NCBI GenBank assembly: GCA_027021365.1
Contig: JALUUM010000024.1
Location: 1-64,000, forward strand
Direction: 5' to 3'
Origin: Spirochaetales bacterium
GTDB taxonomy: Bacteria; Spirochaetota; Spirochaetia; SZUA-6
Length of the DNA: 64,000 bases
Below are positions 32,683 to 42,787 of the stretch, one piece after another. A program made the position numbers and the translations under genes. The notes beneath the pieces were generated by a model, which ran no database searches, had not been told where the DNA came from, and saw only the letters and a list, made by a program, of their open reading frames with translations. Positions within the stretch are counted from its first letter, which is position 1, and every line of letters begins with the position of its first letter.

Positions 32683-35421
32683 ATGAAGTTTTTTAAAAGA
32701 TCCTTTTCAATACTACCAATTTTAATAATTTCAATATTTGCGGGTATCTCTCTTTTGGTCGTTCACTGTACGCTTCCTTTCGATGAAAGCATGTTAAAGC
32801 AGGTAAAGGATACGACAGCACCCACCATAGAAATAACCTACCCGGAAGATGGAAGTTCCTATGCATCAACTGTAGTTATCGAGGGAAATGTAAGTGATTT
32901 TTCTGCAGACGGAAGTGAGGGCAGTATTAAAAGGGTTTACTACACGATAAACCCACCTCTTATTGAGGGTACAGATACGGGTGTTGATGTTGAGGTGGAA
33001 GAAGATGGGAGTTTCAGTTTTAACTTTCCTACTGCAGGATTTTCAGGGATGATAATAGTAACGGTTTATGCCGAGGACTGGAATGGGAATGTTATAAGTG
33101 CAAAGGTTACACTACTTGATGAAGGTGCAATACCATCGTTCAAGGCAGAGGCGGGAAACGGGCAGGTTACCCTAAGTTGGGATCCCGTGCCAATGACAGA
33201 CAGTTATACGATTTACTATGAAACGTCTGACATAATTCCCACAGAGCAATTTTCAAAAAAAATAGAGAATGCTACTTCTCCGTATGTACTTAAGAGCTTA
33301 AAGAATGGTGACCTGCATACATTTATCTTAAAGGCAAATTCAAGTTCGGGCGATGATAACTGGTCTGATGTTGTTAAGGCTTTACCCCTTTCACCTGCCC
33401 ATCTTGCTCCTAGGTTAATACCAAAATACAATTCTATAGAGCTAGACTGGGTTCTTATTAATGGCATTGATGAATATGAAGTATGGAAGTCTACTTCGAG
33501 GGATGGGACTTTTGTTAATATATCAGGTGTAATAACTGGAAATCATTTTATCGATAATGCTGTTGAAAAGGGTGTTGATTATTATTACGCAATTAAGCCT
33601 TCAAAGTACAACAATAATTTGAGCTTTGCTAACACATCACAAACTTTCTTTTTTCCTTCCACTACTGAAAGGATAGTTAGCTATTTTGATACACCAGGTT
33701 CTGCAGAGGGTGTTGCCATTGAGGATTGTTATGTATATGTAGCTGATGGAGATAGTGGACTACGTATTATAGATGTTTCAGATAAAACAAATCCAAAAGA
33801 AATTGCTTTTTATAATACTGAAGGTATAGCCATGGATGTTGTTGTTAACGATTCAAAAGCCTATGTCGCAGATGGAACAAATGGTTTATGTATTATCGAT
33901 ATTTCTAACCCTTTCTCGCCTAAATTGTTAGGATATTGTGATACTCCAGGATATGCTAATGACATTGTTGTTAGAAATAATCATGCTTATATTGCCGATT
34001 CAGAGGGGGGATTACAAATTATAAATATTTCATCTCCTTCCGCACCATTTGTTGTGGGTTCATGGACAAATAATAATAGCGATGCAACAGGCATTGCAGT
34101 AGATGAAAATGAAACTTATGCCTATCTTGCGTATAATAGTGCAGGATTAAGAATTGTTGATATTGGAGATAAATCAAAACCTTCGGAAATTGGCAGTTGT
34201 TATCTTACTGGAAATCCATATCATATCACTCTTTCCGGTTCTTATGCTTATACAGTAGGTAACTTTTTTATGTGTATTGTTGATGTTTCTGATGTATCCA
34301 ATCCTTTAGAAACCAGTAATTTCAACTTGAGTTATAATGTAAATGGAATAGATGTTAAAGGAGATTTTGTATATGTTTGTGGTAATTATCAAATGAGTAT
34401 TATAGATGCCTCAATGACACAAAATCCTTCTTTGATTACATATTCTAATTTGGAAGATTTGGGTATGAATATAGTTGTTTCAGGCCCCTATGCATATATA
34501 GCAGCATATAGGGAGGGTTTATGTATTGATAATATCTATTTACTGAATGAAGGTAATGAAGTAAATAGCATTTCAACCAATGATTGGTCGATAGGAGTTT
34601 CTATTACTAATAATAATTTATATTTAGCAGATAATCATTCGGGAATAAGAATTTTTGATTCTTCAAATCCTTTATCTCTTACTGAATTATCAAATTATGA
34701 TACCCAGGGACAGGCAAGAAAAGTGTTTGTTAGTGGACAATATGCTTATATAGCCGATTTGTTAAAAGGTTTTATCATTCTTGATATTTCTTCATCTTCT
34801 TACCCTAAAGAGCTAAGTGATTGTCTTCGAAAGGCACATGCTTTGATGATAAGGGGTAATTATGCATATATAGGAGGTAATAATGGATTAAATATTATTG
34901 ATATTTCAGATCCCAAATCCCCATTTGTTGTCAGCAGTTTAACTTCTACGAACTGTTGGGATGTACTTGTTGAGGGCGATTTAGCTTATCTTGCCGAAGG
35001 TGATTCTGGATTGATAATAGTTGATGTTTCAAATCCTGCTTTACCATTTATTATAGGAAGTTATGATAGCCCTGGTTATGCTGAAGGAATAGCAAAAAGT
35101 GGAAATTATATTTATCTAGCAGATGGTTCTTCCGGATTAAGGATTATCGATGTATTTAATCCCAATTCCCCATCTGAATACGGCTATAAGCCTGTAAATA
35201 ATTATGCAAAAAAAGTAGCTATCTATGGTTCATACCTCTTTCTTACTGATGGTTCCAGTGGATTTAAGATTTACTCAATAATATCACCAAATGATCCAAA
35301 AAAAATTGCCTATTATGATACACCTGGATGGACTGAACAAGTATTACTCCATGGCAAATATGCATATATTGCAGACGGAAGTGGGGGTATTCGCATAATC
35401 GATCTCTGGCCCTTTGATTAA
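32683..35421 (+). CDS. LVIVD-repeat beta-propeller lipoprotein with Ig/FN3 domains (first paralogue)
   Basis: This 912-residue lipoprotein has Cys29 in LLVVHC as the lipidation site. Residues about 45-150 form an Ig-like domain (PTIEITYPEDGSSYASTVVIEG). About 155-330 form two FN3-like domains (GNGQVTLSWDPVPMTDSYTIYYET). The remaining 580 residues hold roughly a dozen LVIVD repeats of the type GLRIIDVSDKTNPKEIAFYNTEG, predicted to form one or two propellers. Such proteins sit on the outer surface or periplasm and bind unknown ligands. From about 33600 the DNA becomes clearly AT-richer than the first 700 bases of the same gene, which hints at a mosaic origin. It heads an operon with the transglutaminase/TPR gene. 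A paralogue lies at 38889. Confidence 0.85.
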   Translation: MKFFKRSFSILPILIISIFAGISLLVVHCTLPFDESMLKQVKDTTAPTIEITYPEDGSSYASTVVIEGNVSDFSADGSEGSIKRVYYTINPPLIEGTDTGVDVEVEEDGSFSFNFPTAGFSGMIIVTVYAEDWNGNVISAKVTLLDEGAIPSFKAEAGNGQVTLSWDPVPMTDSYTIYYETSDIIPTEQFSKKIENATSPYVLKSLKNGDLHTFILKANSSSGDDNWSDVVKALPLSPAHLAPRLIPKYNSIELDWVLINGIDEYEVWKSTSRDGTFVNISGVITGNHFIDNAVEKGVDYYYAIKPSKYNNNLSFANTSQTFFFPSTTERIVSYFDTPGSAEGVAIEDCYVYVADGDSGLRIIDVSDKTNPKEIAFYNTEGIAMDVVVNDSKAYVADGTNGLCIIDISNPFSPKLLGYCDTPGYANDIVVRNNHAYIADSEGGLQIINISSPSAPFVVGSWTNNNSDATGIAVDENETYAYLAYNSAGLRIVDIGDKSKPSEIGSCYLTGNPYHITLSGSYAYTVGNFFMCIVDVSDVSNPLETSNFNLSYNVNGIDVKGDFVYVCGNYQMSIIDASMTQNPSLITYSNLEDLGMNIVVSGPYAYIAAYREGLCIDNIYLLNEGNEVNSISTNDWSIGVSITNNNLYLADNHSGIRIFDSSNPLSLTELSNYDTQGQARKVFVSGQYAYIADLLKGFIILDISSSSYPKELSDCLRKAHALMIRGNYAYIGGNNGLNIIDISDPKSPFVVSSLTSTNCWDVLVEGDLAYLAEGDSGLIIVDVSNPALPFIIGSYDSPGYAEGIAKSGNYIYLADGSSGLRIIDVFNPNSPSEYGYKPVNNYAKKVAIYGSYLFLTDGSSGFKIYSIISPNDPKKIAYYDTPGWTEQVLLHGKYAYIADGSGGIRIIDLWPFD

Positions 35422-35451
35422 TGTTGAATAAAACAAAAAGGAGCAAATGCC

Positions 35452-37620
35452 ATGAATAAAAAAGTATTTATACTAATTATGGTATTAATTCTAATATCCA
35501 CCACACTCTTCGCACAGGATGCGGCAATAAACTACAACACACACTACAGGTTTCCGGTGTCGATAGGCGTGGAGTATCAATCTCTCTCACCATTTGCCGA
35601 GTACGGGAGCACCTTCAATATCTACGAGGTATCAGGTGCGCTAAGGGTTCCCATACCGCCCGTGCCGGTACTACAGCCCACCCTGAAGTTCGGAATGATG
35701 GCGTTCGATAGCAGGGACCCCGCAGAGCCGGAGAAGTGGGACAACAACCAGTACTTCGGGATGCTGGGACTCCTCTATTCGGACAGGTTCTCAAAGAACT
35801 TTGAAATAGGGGCAGAGCTTCTCGGAGGTTATGCCCATGCCGTGTTTCTCAACCTGATACCCGAGCTCGACAAGCCCGTGGGAGTACCCAACCTGTTGTT
35901 CGAGGGCGGGGCACATATCAACCTTGATCCCTCCTACAATTTTACGATAGATATCCACCCCAACGTAAAGTATCTATACTCGCTTAGCCCTCTAAAAGAT
36001 TTCGATGGCCTTATCTTTGGAATAGGTTTTTCGGGGCATTTCAGATTCGGGCAGGACCCTGATGCGCCGGGAGCAATAATAAGGAGCATAAGGTTCGACA
36101 CTGTCAAGTTCCAACCGCTCTTTGCGGCGATGCAAAGCTACTATGCAAAGCATCCCGTTGGGAAGGTTAAAATTACCAACACGGAGAAGTCTTCCATTAC
36201 CGATGTGGAAGTTTCCTTTTATCAGAAGGGCTATATGGATTCGCCCACCCTGGCTGCCAAGATACCGGAGCTTAAAGGTGGCGAGAGCAGGGAGATAGGG
36301 CTACTTGCATCGTTCAATGATGCGGTATTCAAGACGGAAGGAGTCACTCCGCTTACAGGAGAAATCATAGTTAAGTACAAGTTTCGGGGTAAACCAGCAG
36401 AGCAGCGAGAATCAGTTTCCTATGACCTGCATGACAAGACAGCCCTTACCTGGGATGACAACAGGAAGGTAGCGGCCTTTATTACCCCTGCAGACAGTGC
36501 CTTAAGGAACTACTCGAGTTTCATAAGGCAGGCATGCAAGAATGCAGTTGTTGCAGGTTTTAACGAGAAACTTCAGATAGCAATGCAGGTCTACCATGCG
36601 CTGGGGGAGATAGGTGTAATATATCAGGTTGATCCTTCCTCGCCGTTTACCAAGGTTCAAGGTAACCCGATGATAGTTGATTCGATAAGCCTTCCAAGGG
36701 ATACGTTAAAAAGGATAACGGGAGACTGTGACGATTTGACCGTTCTCTTCTGCAGCCTTCTCGAGACAGTGGGAATAGAGACGGGGTTTATTACTGTGCC
36801 GGGGCACATATACTCTGTATTCAACACGGGTGCTCCGAGCAGGGACTATAAAAAGATAAATCCCGACAGGGAGATGAGTATTAATGTAGATGGAAAGCTC
36901 TGGGTGCCTGTTGAGATAACAATGATTGGTAGGGAGAATTTTCTTACGGCATGGCGTGAGGCTGTAAAGGAGTGGGTAAGGTACAAGGACGATGTTGATA
37001 AAAGGGGATTCTACCGGACCAAGGAGTGCCAGCAGGTTTACAGGCCCGTAGGCTTAAAGGAAACGGATCTGGGACTTCAGTATGGGGATAAAAATAATAT
37101 AGTAACTAATTTCAAGAAGGATATGAATGAGCTTGTGGGAGGGGTTATAAAGGAGTACAGGGTTGTTGCAGAGAAGCGGGGAAGGAAACAGGATTACAAC
37201 AAGCTTGGAGTTGCCTATGCGAGGTATGGTCAGTATGGAAAGGCAGAGGAGGCATTCAAGAAAGCGCTTCAAATTGATCCTTCATACATATATGCAGAAG
37301 TGAATCTTGGAAACCTGAAGTTTCTCAAGGCGGAGTACAAAGAGGCGCTTGCCGAGTTTAACAGGGCGCTTGATATCTTTAACAAGAAGGGAATCGGAAA
37401 CAGCAGCGGGGCCTTAAAGGTATTACTCAATATATCGAAAACCCACTATGCCTTAAAGGAGTATGACAAGGCAAAGAGTTACTATGAAATGGCACACAAG
37501 ATAAACCCCGCCAAGGTGGAAAGGTATGCATATTTGGGTGAAGTTTCTTCGAGCGAAGGCCGTGGAGCAGCAGTTGAATCACACGAAAAGGATATTCTCT
37601 TTCTGGAGGAGGGAGAATGA
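35452..37620 (+). CDS. Secreted transglutaminase-like and TPR protein
   Basis: This 722-residue protein has a cleavable signal peptide (about residues 1-22, ending FAQ-DAA). Residues about 25-205 resemble a beta-barrel or porin-like domain and about 220-330 an Ig-like domain. A transglutaminase-like domain follows with Cys426 (GDCDD), His452 (PGHIYSVF) and Asp480 (NVDGKLWVPVE) as the candidate catalytic triad. Two to three TPR repeats end the protein (YNKLGVAYARYGQYGKAEEAFKKALQIDPSY). It may act as a cysteine protease or peptide-crosslinking enzyme in the periplasm. It follows the LVIVD gene by 30 bases with a good ribosome site, and its base composition is like the rest of the genome, unlike its LVIVD neighbour. 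Confidence 0.8.
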   Translation: MNKKVFILIMVLILISTTLFAQDAAINYNTHYRFPVSIGVEYQSLSPFAEYGSTFNIYEVSGALRVPIPPVPVLQPTLKFGMMAFDSRDPAEPEKWDNNQYFGMLGLLYSDRFSKNFEIGAELLGGYAHAVFLNLIPELDKPVGVPNLLFEGGAHINLDPSYNFTIDIHPNVKYLYSLSPLKDFDGLIFGIGFSGHFRFGQDPDAPGAIIRSIRFDTVKFQPLFAAMQSYYAKHPVGKVKITNTEKSSITDVEVSFYQKGYMDSPTLAAKIPELKGGESREIGLLASFNDAVFKTEGVTPLTGEIIVKYKFRGKPAEQRESVSYDLHDKTALTWDDNRKVAAFITPADSALRNYSSFIRQACKNAVVAGFNEKLQIAMQVYHALGEIGVIYQVDPSSPFTKVQGNPMIVDSISLPRDTLKRITGDCDDLTVLFCSLLETVGIETGFITVPGHIYSVFNTGAPSRDYKKINPDREMSINVDGKLWVPVEITMIGRENFLTAWREAVKEWVRYKDDVDKRGFYRTKECQQVYRPVGLKETDLGLQYGDKNNIVTNFKKDMNELVGGVIKEYRVVAEKRGRKQDYNKLGVAYARYGQYGKAEEAFKKALQIDPSYIYAEVNLGNLKFLKAEYKEALAEFNRALDIFNKKGIGNSSGALKVLLNISKTHYALKEYDKAKSYYEMAHKINPAKVERYAYLGEVSSSEGRGAAVESHEKDILFLEEGE

Positions 37621-37721
37621 GGAAAAGAGTTTTGATTGTTGGCCTGGGGTTAGAGGTCACCTCGCTGTATGGTTCTTCATTTTCACAAGGATATGTGGAT
37701 AAAAACCGTATAGCTTTTTAA
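37617..37721 (+). pseudogene. Truncated start of a lost secreted protein
   Basis: An ATG overlapping the TPR gene stop (ATGA) opens a 34-codon frame behind a GGAGGAGGGAG ribosome site. It has a signal-peptide look: MRKRVLIVGLGLE, then a Ser/Gly stretch and FSQG. It ends abruptly and overlaps the 3' end of the AraC gene by 65 bases. I read it as the first codons of a third operon gene whose remainder was replaced when the AraC/LVIVD segment joined here. It could also be a chance frame. Confidence 0.45.
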
Positions 37722-38694
37722 ATGCTCTGGAGAAATGGCTTATACTTTTATAGCCTACGGCCGAAGATGCCTCTGATACATTTAAACCGCCATGTTCTAA
37801 CAGGTATCGTGCTTTCTCCATTCTCAAGTTAAGGATGTTTTTCCCGATTGAGGTACCAAAAAGAAATTTGTAACCATTCTTAAGTTTATTGATATTCAGA
37901 CCCACAAGGTTGGATAATTCAGACAGGGTCGGTGGATTGATAATTCTGTTTTTCAGTATGGATCTTATATAGTGCAGTTTTTCTACGTCCGTTTTAGTGA
38001 GGGCAAAAGGATGAAACCTATTTTTAGTATTTCCCAATAGCAGATCGAAGCGTAAAGCTATAAGTTCTATCGCCTTCCCTTCAAGGAATAAACGTTTTAA
38101 ACTTCCGTTGTAGGGGCAGTCAAGTACCTGTTCAATAACGAGTTCAATACAGGGAGTAAACTTGCATTCATTAAAATAGAAATAGTGATCCGGGTTTTCC
38201 ACTGTGTTTAAGAATTCTTTGGTTAAACTTTCGCGAAAACTTTCGATTATATGGCATAGTAATTCTGGGTCTATAACAATGCTTAGCCATTTTTGGTGGT
38301 TATGTGGTGGTATGAGAAGGTCGAAAGCTACATTGGGTGAGAGAATATAGGTATTCCCCTTGGCTGCAATGTGTTTAACCCTATTTTTTTTAATGGTTAC
38401 AGAAACTGGTTTGGGAGAAAGGTTGAAGGTGAATTTGAAGTTGACTGACATTGTATCAGCTCTTACAGTTACAGGAGAACTCCCGCTTTTATGATTCGTA
38501 ATAATTATTCCCAGGTTTTCCAATAAACGAAATATTCTGAATCCACCTGTACCATTTTCCGGAGGAACAGGTACAAACTGTTCAATATTATCACGTGCAG
38601 AAAAAAGGACTAATTTTTGCTGTTTATCTATGTCATTTCCTCTCTGTTTATATTTATAATAGAGAAGGTCTGTAAGGAGAGAATCCTTTGACAT
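37657..38694 (-). CDS. AraC-family transcriptional regulator
   Basis: This 345-residue protein has a C-terminal AraC/XylS DNA-binding domain with two helix-turn-helix units: PTLSELSNLVGLNINKLKNGYKFLFG and VSEASSAVGYKSISHFSRAFKKLYGFYPH. The N-terminal 240 residues are a sensor region without a recognisable cupin motif. It is divergent from the second LVIVD gene with 194 bases between them, so that gene is the likely target. The gene is AT-rich, like the LVIVD genes beside it. The inducer is unknown. Confidence 0.85.
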   Translation of the reverse strand: MSKDSLLTDLLYYKYKQRGNDIDKQQKLVLFSARDNIEQFVPVPPENGTGGFRIFRLLENLGIIITNHKSGSSPVTVRADTMSVNFKFTFNLSPKPVSVTIKKNRVKHIAAKGNTYILSPNVAFDLLIPPHNHQKWLSIVIDPELLCHIIESFRESLTKEFLNTVENPDHYFYFNECKFTPCIELVIEQVLDCPYNGSLKRLFLEGKAIELIALRFDLLLGNTKNRFHPFALTKTDVEKLHYIRSILKNRIINPPTLSELSNLVGLNINKLKNGYKFLFGTSIGKNILNLRMEKARYLLEHGGLNVSEASSAVGYKSISHFSRAFKKLYGFYPHILVKMKNHTAR

Positions 38695-38888
38695 AAAATT
38701 ATATCCCGTTTAATTTTAACACCATACTTTAATGCCTGCAAGAAGAATAATTATAATTTTTTGTTAATAATATACTATTTTTCCAGGGAATTCATCAAAC
38801 TTTATGGTAAAATAATATTTAAAGTCTTTGAAAATGTTATTTTTGTACTTCTTGTTTTAATCATCACGATTCAAAGGAGATAAATCCT

Positions 38889-41648
38889 ATGAAATCAATT
38901 AAAATCGTGTTTTCTTTTCTCTTATTCATCATTATTTCTTGCACCAATCCACTTGATAAGGCAATACTTCAACATGCAAAAGATAATATACCTCCTATTA
39001 TAAGCATTATTTCACCGACAGATGGAAGCCCTTTCTCATCTACTGTGGTGGTTACAGGTACAGTTAAAGATATATCATCACCGGATCATGACAATGGTAA
39101 AGTAAGTGAGATGTGGTTTGAAGTATTGGGAACAAATATTAAGGATAATATTGCTTTTCAGTCAGATGGTTTTTTTAGTTTTCAATTTGAAACTACCAAT
39201 CTCTCGGGACATATCACAATAAAGATTACAGCAGTAGATTGGAATGGTAATCAGTCTGATATCTCACTTACATTATACGATGCTGGTTCTGGAATCCCAA
39301 ACTTCAGTGTAACACCTGGCAATCATTCTGTAACACTTACGTGGGAGCCTGTGCCTCTTGCAAAGAGTTACACACTTTTCTATACAGAAAACGAAGGTGT
39401 TCCCTCTGCAACTTATGGAAATCAAATTGATAATTTAACATCACCATATACTCTTAATAATCTTGAGAATGGCGCAATGCATGTATTTCTGTTACAAGCA
39501 CACTCCTCTTCAGGAGAGGATAACTGGTCTGAACTTAAGAGGGCAATACCTCTATCTCACTTTTCTCTTGTTCCCAGATTGCAAGCTAAATACAAGAAAA
39601 TAGTGCTTGAATGGCCAAAAATTTCAGGAACAGATGAGTTTTATGTTTTACGTGCAATTAGCAGAGATGGTTCCTATAATAATATTTCCGGTACACTAAA
39701 TACAAACCGCTACGAGGATACCGATGTACAGGATAACCAGCTATATTACTATAAGATTGTACCATCACTTCCTGGAAGTATCGAAAGTTTTCCTGTTCAG
39801 GGAATGGCAAATATTTTTCCTGCCAGTTGGATAGAAATGAAGGGAGTATTGGCACAAATCTTTACAAATTACAGTAGTGTTGCAGTCTCTGGAAATTATT
39901 TTTATACAACAGAAATATCAAATTTTTTCGGCTCAGGACCGGTATATTTTTCTATTTATGATATTTCAAATCCAGAAAAAATTACTCTAACGGGGAGGAT
40001 TTCTGATTTTGCTCCTGCGCGCTCCATGGTTGTAAGAGATTCAACAGTTTATGTTGCAACTACAAATGAAATTAGATTGATAGATATTTCCGATCCGATA
40101 AATCCTATACTTAGCGATACATATACAGGATGTTCTGATATTCATGGTATAGATGTAGTAGGAAATATTACCTATGTTGCAGATGGGGCAGGAGGTCTTA
40201 AAATATATGATCCTGCAGATCCATCTTTCCCTTTACCTGTGGTTATAGATGCCTCACCGGATTCTGCAAACGATGTGGCTGTGTATAATGGTTATGCATA
40301 TATTGCAGTAGGTGCTTCGGGGGTTGATGTCGTTGATTTAAGTACCAATACAATAATCACGACCAGTGATACAGATGGAAATGCCAATGCACTTGTGACT
40401 GATGGAAGCTATTTATATGTTGCTGATGATACTTCAGGGCTTTCTGTTATTGATATTTCCAATCCATCTTTGGCAAGTGTAGTTGGAACATGCGCTACTC
40501 TTGTTAATGCAGTTGATATTTCCTTAACAGGGAATCTCGTCTGCATAGCTGATGGCACAGGAGGATTGGTGGTAATTAATATAAGTGATCCTACTTTTCC
40601 ATTTATTACAGGTTTTGATGATAGTCCCACGGATGCTGTAAGCATAGCCGCTGATGGAGATACGGTATGTGTTGTTGATGATAGTAGTTCCTTTGACCTT
40701 ATTGAAGCATATAAGCTAAACGATTATCGCCCCAGGGCAGTGAATAGTGCAACAACAAATTTTGACGGTAACATGGGATTGGCTTTTAATGATAAGTATA
40801 TTTTTGCAGGTGCTAACAATTCTGTTAGCGGCAATGACGATATTAAGATTATAGATTCTCTAACTTACAGTGTTGTAAATACATACAGCACAGATTACTT
40901 TGATGTTTCAAGATTTATAGTAATCGGTGATTATCTGTTTTTCGGCTCCACGGAAGAAATGTTTGGTGATGGTAGAATGAATATCCTTGACATTTCAAAG
41001 GCACCGGATGTTTCTCTAATTTCATACTTTGATTTTAATTCTGTTCTTTTTGGCTCTGTAATTTCAGGTGACTATTGTTTCGCAGTAGGATCTTCAGGAA
41101 TTATAGTTTTGGACATTTCAAATCCTCAAAAACCCGTTCAGATTGGTTATCTATCACTTCCTGGCATATCAGTCGATATTGATATCTCCGGCCATTATGC
41201 TTATATAGCTTCATATACTGCAGGATTGCAAGTTGTGGATATATCAAATCCTCATTCGCCAACAAAAGTTACCTCATTAAATATTCCGAATTTAAGTTAC
41301 TCTGTAGCAACTACTGATTCGTATGCTTATGTTGGAATAAAAGATGCTTCTAATAATGGAGTATTCAAAATTGTGGATATCACTAATCCTTCAAATCCGC
41401 AGGTAAAGGGAAGCATAAATCTTGATAATGACCCGACAGATATGGTAGTTGAAGGAACATATGTTTATGCAATGTGTGAGGGACAACCTCTTTATATAAT
41501 CAACGTGGCTGATGCTTCCAATCCCCTTCTGTCAGAAATACTTGGTTTGAGTTTTCAAACATTCCCTGGGATGATAATCTACGGTAATAAAGCATATACA
41601 GTTTCTACGCACGGCCTTGAAATATTAAACCTAATGGGAGGAAACTGA
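38889..41648 (+). CDS. LVIVD-repeat beta-propeller lipoprotein with Ig/FN3 domains (second paralogue)
   Basis: This 919-residue lipoprotein has Cys18 in FIIISC as the lipidation site. Its order of domains copies the gene at 32683: Ig-like (PTDGSPFSSTVVVTGTVKD), two FN3-like domains (HSVTLTWEPVPLAKSYTLFYTENEG), then about a dozen LVIVD repeats such as GLSVIDISNPSLASVVGTCATL. The N-terminal half can be aligned by eye to the first paralogue, while the repeats are more diverged. The ribosome site is CAAAGGAG. It is divergent from the AraC regulator. The whole gene is AT-rich. It may be a surface adhesin or ligand-binding protein that varies by repeat exchange; this is inference. Confidence 0.85.
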   Translation: MKSIKIVFSFLLFIIISCTNPLDKAILQHAKDNIPPIISIISPTDGSPFSSTVVVTGTVKDISSPDHDNGKVSEMWFEVLGTNIKDNIAFQSDGFFSFQFETTNLSGHITIKITAVDWNGNQSDISLTLYDAGSGIPNFSVTPGNHSVTLTWEPVPLAKSYTLFYTENEGVPSATYGNQIDNLTSPYTLNNLENGAMHVFLLQAHSSSGEDNWSELKRAIPLSHFSLVPRLQAKYKKIVLEWPKISGTDEFYVLRAISRDGSYNNISGTLNTNRYEDTDVQDNQLYYYKIVPSLPGSIESFPVQGMANIFPASWIEMKGVLAQIFTNYSSVAVSGNYFYTTEISNFFGSGPVYFSIYDISNPEKITLTGRISDFAPARSMVVRDSTVYVATTNEIRLIDISDPINPILSDTYTGCSDIHGIDVVGNITYVADGAGGLKIYDPADPSFPLPVVIDASPDSANDVAVYNGYAYIAVGASGVDVVDLSTNTIITTSDTDGNANALVTDGSYLYVADDTSGLSVIDISNPSLASVVGTCATLVNAVDISLTGNLVCIADGTGGLVVINISDPTFPFITGFDDSPTDAVSIAADGDTVCVVDDSSSFDLIEAYKLNDYRPRAVNSATTNFDGNMGLAFNDKYIFAGANNSVSGNDDIKIIDSLTYSVVNTYSTDYFDVSRFIVIGDYLFFGSTEEMFGDGRMNILDISKAPDVSLISYFDFNSVLFGSVISGDYCFAVGSSGIIVLDISNPQKPVQIGYLSLPGISVDIDISGHYAYIASYTAGLQVVDISNPHSPTKVTSLNIPNLSYSVATTDSYAYVGIKDASNNGVFKIVDITNPSNPQVKGSINLDNDPTDMVVEGTYVYAMCEGQPLYIINVADASNPLLSEILGLSFQTFPGMIIYGNKAYTVSTHGLEILNLMGGN

Positions 41649-41656
41649 TATACACC

Positions 41657-42781
41657 TTATACTCGGATAACAGAGGTAGCCTCTCTCGTTAGTTTGTAAT
41701 GGGAGTTCTCAAGTTTGGTAATTATATCTATGCTATAGGGGCATCTTGGATTGCATTCACCGCACCCTGTACAGGCATCAGCCTTTTTCTCCAACCTTGA
41801 GTAGGCATCTGTTGCCTTCTTTCTGTTATCAAACCAGAATCGCAGCCTGTCCCTTAATGCAAACTCCGGTGCATCCCGTACAACCCAGTCACGCATCTGC
41901 CTGTCATACCATCCCTCATACAGAAAGACCCGTGGAATATCTATACCCTCAGGGCAGGGAAGGCATAGATCACACTGCCTACAGATATAATTTCCGAGAA
42001 TAGGACTATTCTTGAAAAGCTCCTCCTTCTCTTCTTCCGTAATCGGAGAAAAGTTTTCTGCTATCTTAAGGTCTTTTTCCAGCATTTCTTCCGTATTAAA
42101 GCCTGCAACCATGATATCTATTGGAAGGGACAGGGCATACCTTAGACTTTCCTCCGGATAGTTCCAAAGAAACCCATCGGCGAAAGCCTTCATGCCCACT
42201 ATTCCAAGCTTCTTTTCCTTTGCAAGCGGAATAAGTGCTTTCTCTGTTTTGGGGAAATTAAACCTGTCAAAAAAATTGAAAATAGTCATTAGTACGTCAA
42301 AATCGTACTTTTCAATAGCCTTTATTAGAACATCCGGTTGGCCATGTCCTGAAATACCGATGTAACGTGTTTTCCCGTCTCTTTGAGCCCTGTAAAAAGC
42401 CTCCGCCGCTCCTTTTGGTCCGAATATCTTTTTAAGCCCTTCCTCGCTCTGAACATGGTGAAATATGAGCAGGTCAACATGATCTGTATTAAGCCTTTTG
42501 AGGCTCTCATTTATCGTTTCTTCTGCGCCCTTTTCATCACGGATATGACACTTGGTAACAAGAAAGCAATCATCTCGTCTCTCTTTAATGACAAGTCCGA
42601 CCTTACGTTCAGACTCTCCGTGTCCGTATTCCGGTGCTGTTTCTATATAGTTTCCCCCCGAATCCAGGTATCTGTTTATCAGTTTGACAGTGTCTCTGTC
42701 AGAGATTTCAAGGAGATGAAATCCTCCTAACCCTAAAATTGAGACTTTTTCTCCTGTTTTACCGAGAGTTCTTTTTTCCAT
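41657..42781 (-). CDS. Aldo/keto reductase with C-terminal 4Fe-4S ferredoxin domain
   Basis: The core starts MEKRTLGKTGEKVSILGLGG, the standard aldo/keto reductase opening. Catalytic elements follow: Tyr in TAPEYGHGESE, Lys in LVTKCHI and His in LLIFHHVQ. About 100 C-terminal residues form a ferredoxin-like domain with CRQCDLCLPCPEG and CTGCGECNPRCPYS, enough for two 4Fe-4S clusters. This fusion is common in anaerobes and implies electron exchange with ferredoxin. Two starts compete. ATG at 42781 lies 6 bases after a TTGCAG/TATAAT promoter and would be leaderless. ATG at 42886 has a strong AAGGGGAG ribosome site and would add 35 residues with no counterpart in the family. Confidence 0.88.
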   Translation of the reverse strand: MEKRTLGKTGEKVSILGLGGFHLLEISDRDTVKLINRYLDSGGNYIETAPEYGHGESERKVGLVIKERRDDCFLVTKCHIRDEKGAEETINESLKRLNTDHVDLLIFHHVQSEEGLKKIFGPKGAAEAFYRAQRDGKTRYIGISGHGQPDVLIKAIEKYDFDVLMTIFNFFDRFNFPKTEKALIPLAKEKKLGIVGMKAFADGFLWNYPEESLRYALSLPIDIMVAGFNTEEMLEKDLKIAENFSPITEEEKEELFKNSPILGNYICRQCDLCLPCPEGIDIPRVFLYEGWYDRQMRDWVVRDAPEFALRDRLRFWFDNRKKATDAYSRLEKKADACTGCGECNPRCPYSIDIITKLENSHYKLTREATSVIRV

Positions 42782-42787
42782 AAGCTT

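Noticed and set aside
32683..41648. Genomic island or prophage covering the AT-rich LVIVD region
   Set aside because: No integrase, transposase, flanking repeats or tRNA attachment site are present; composition alone is not enough.
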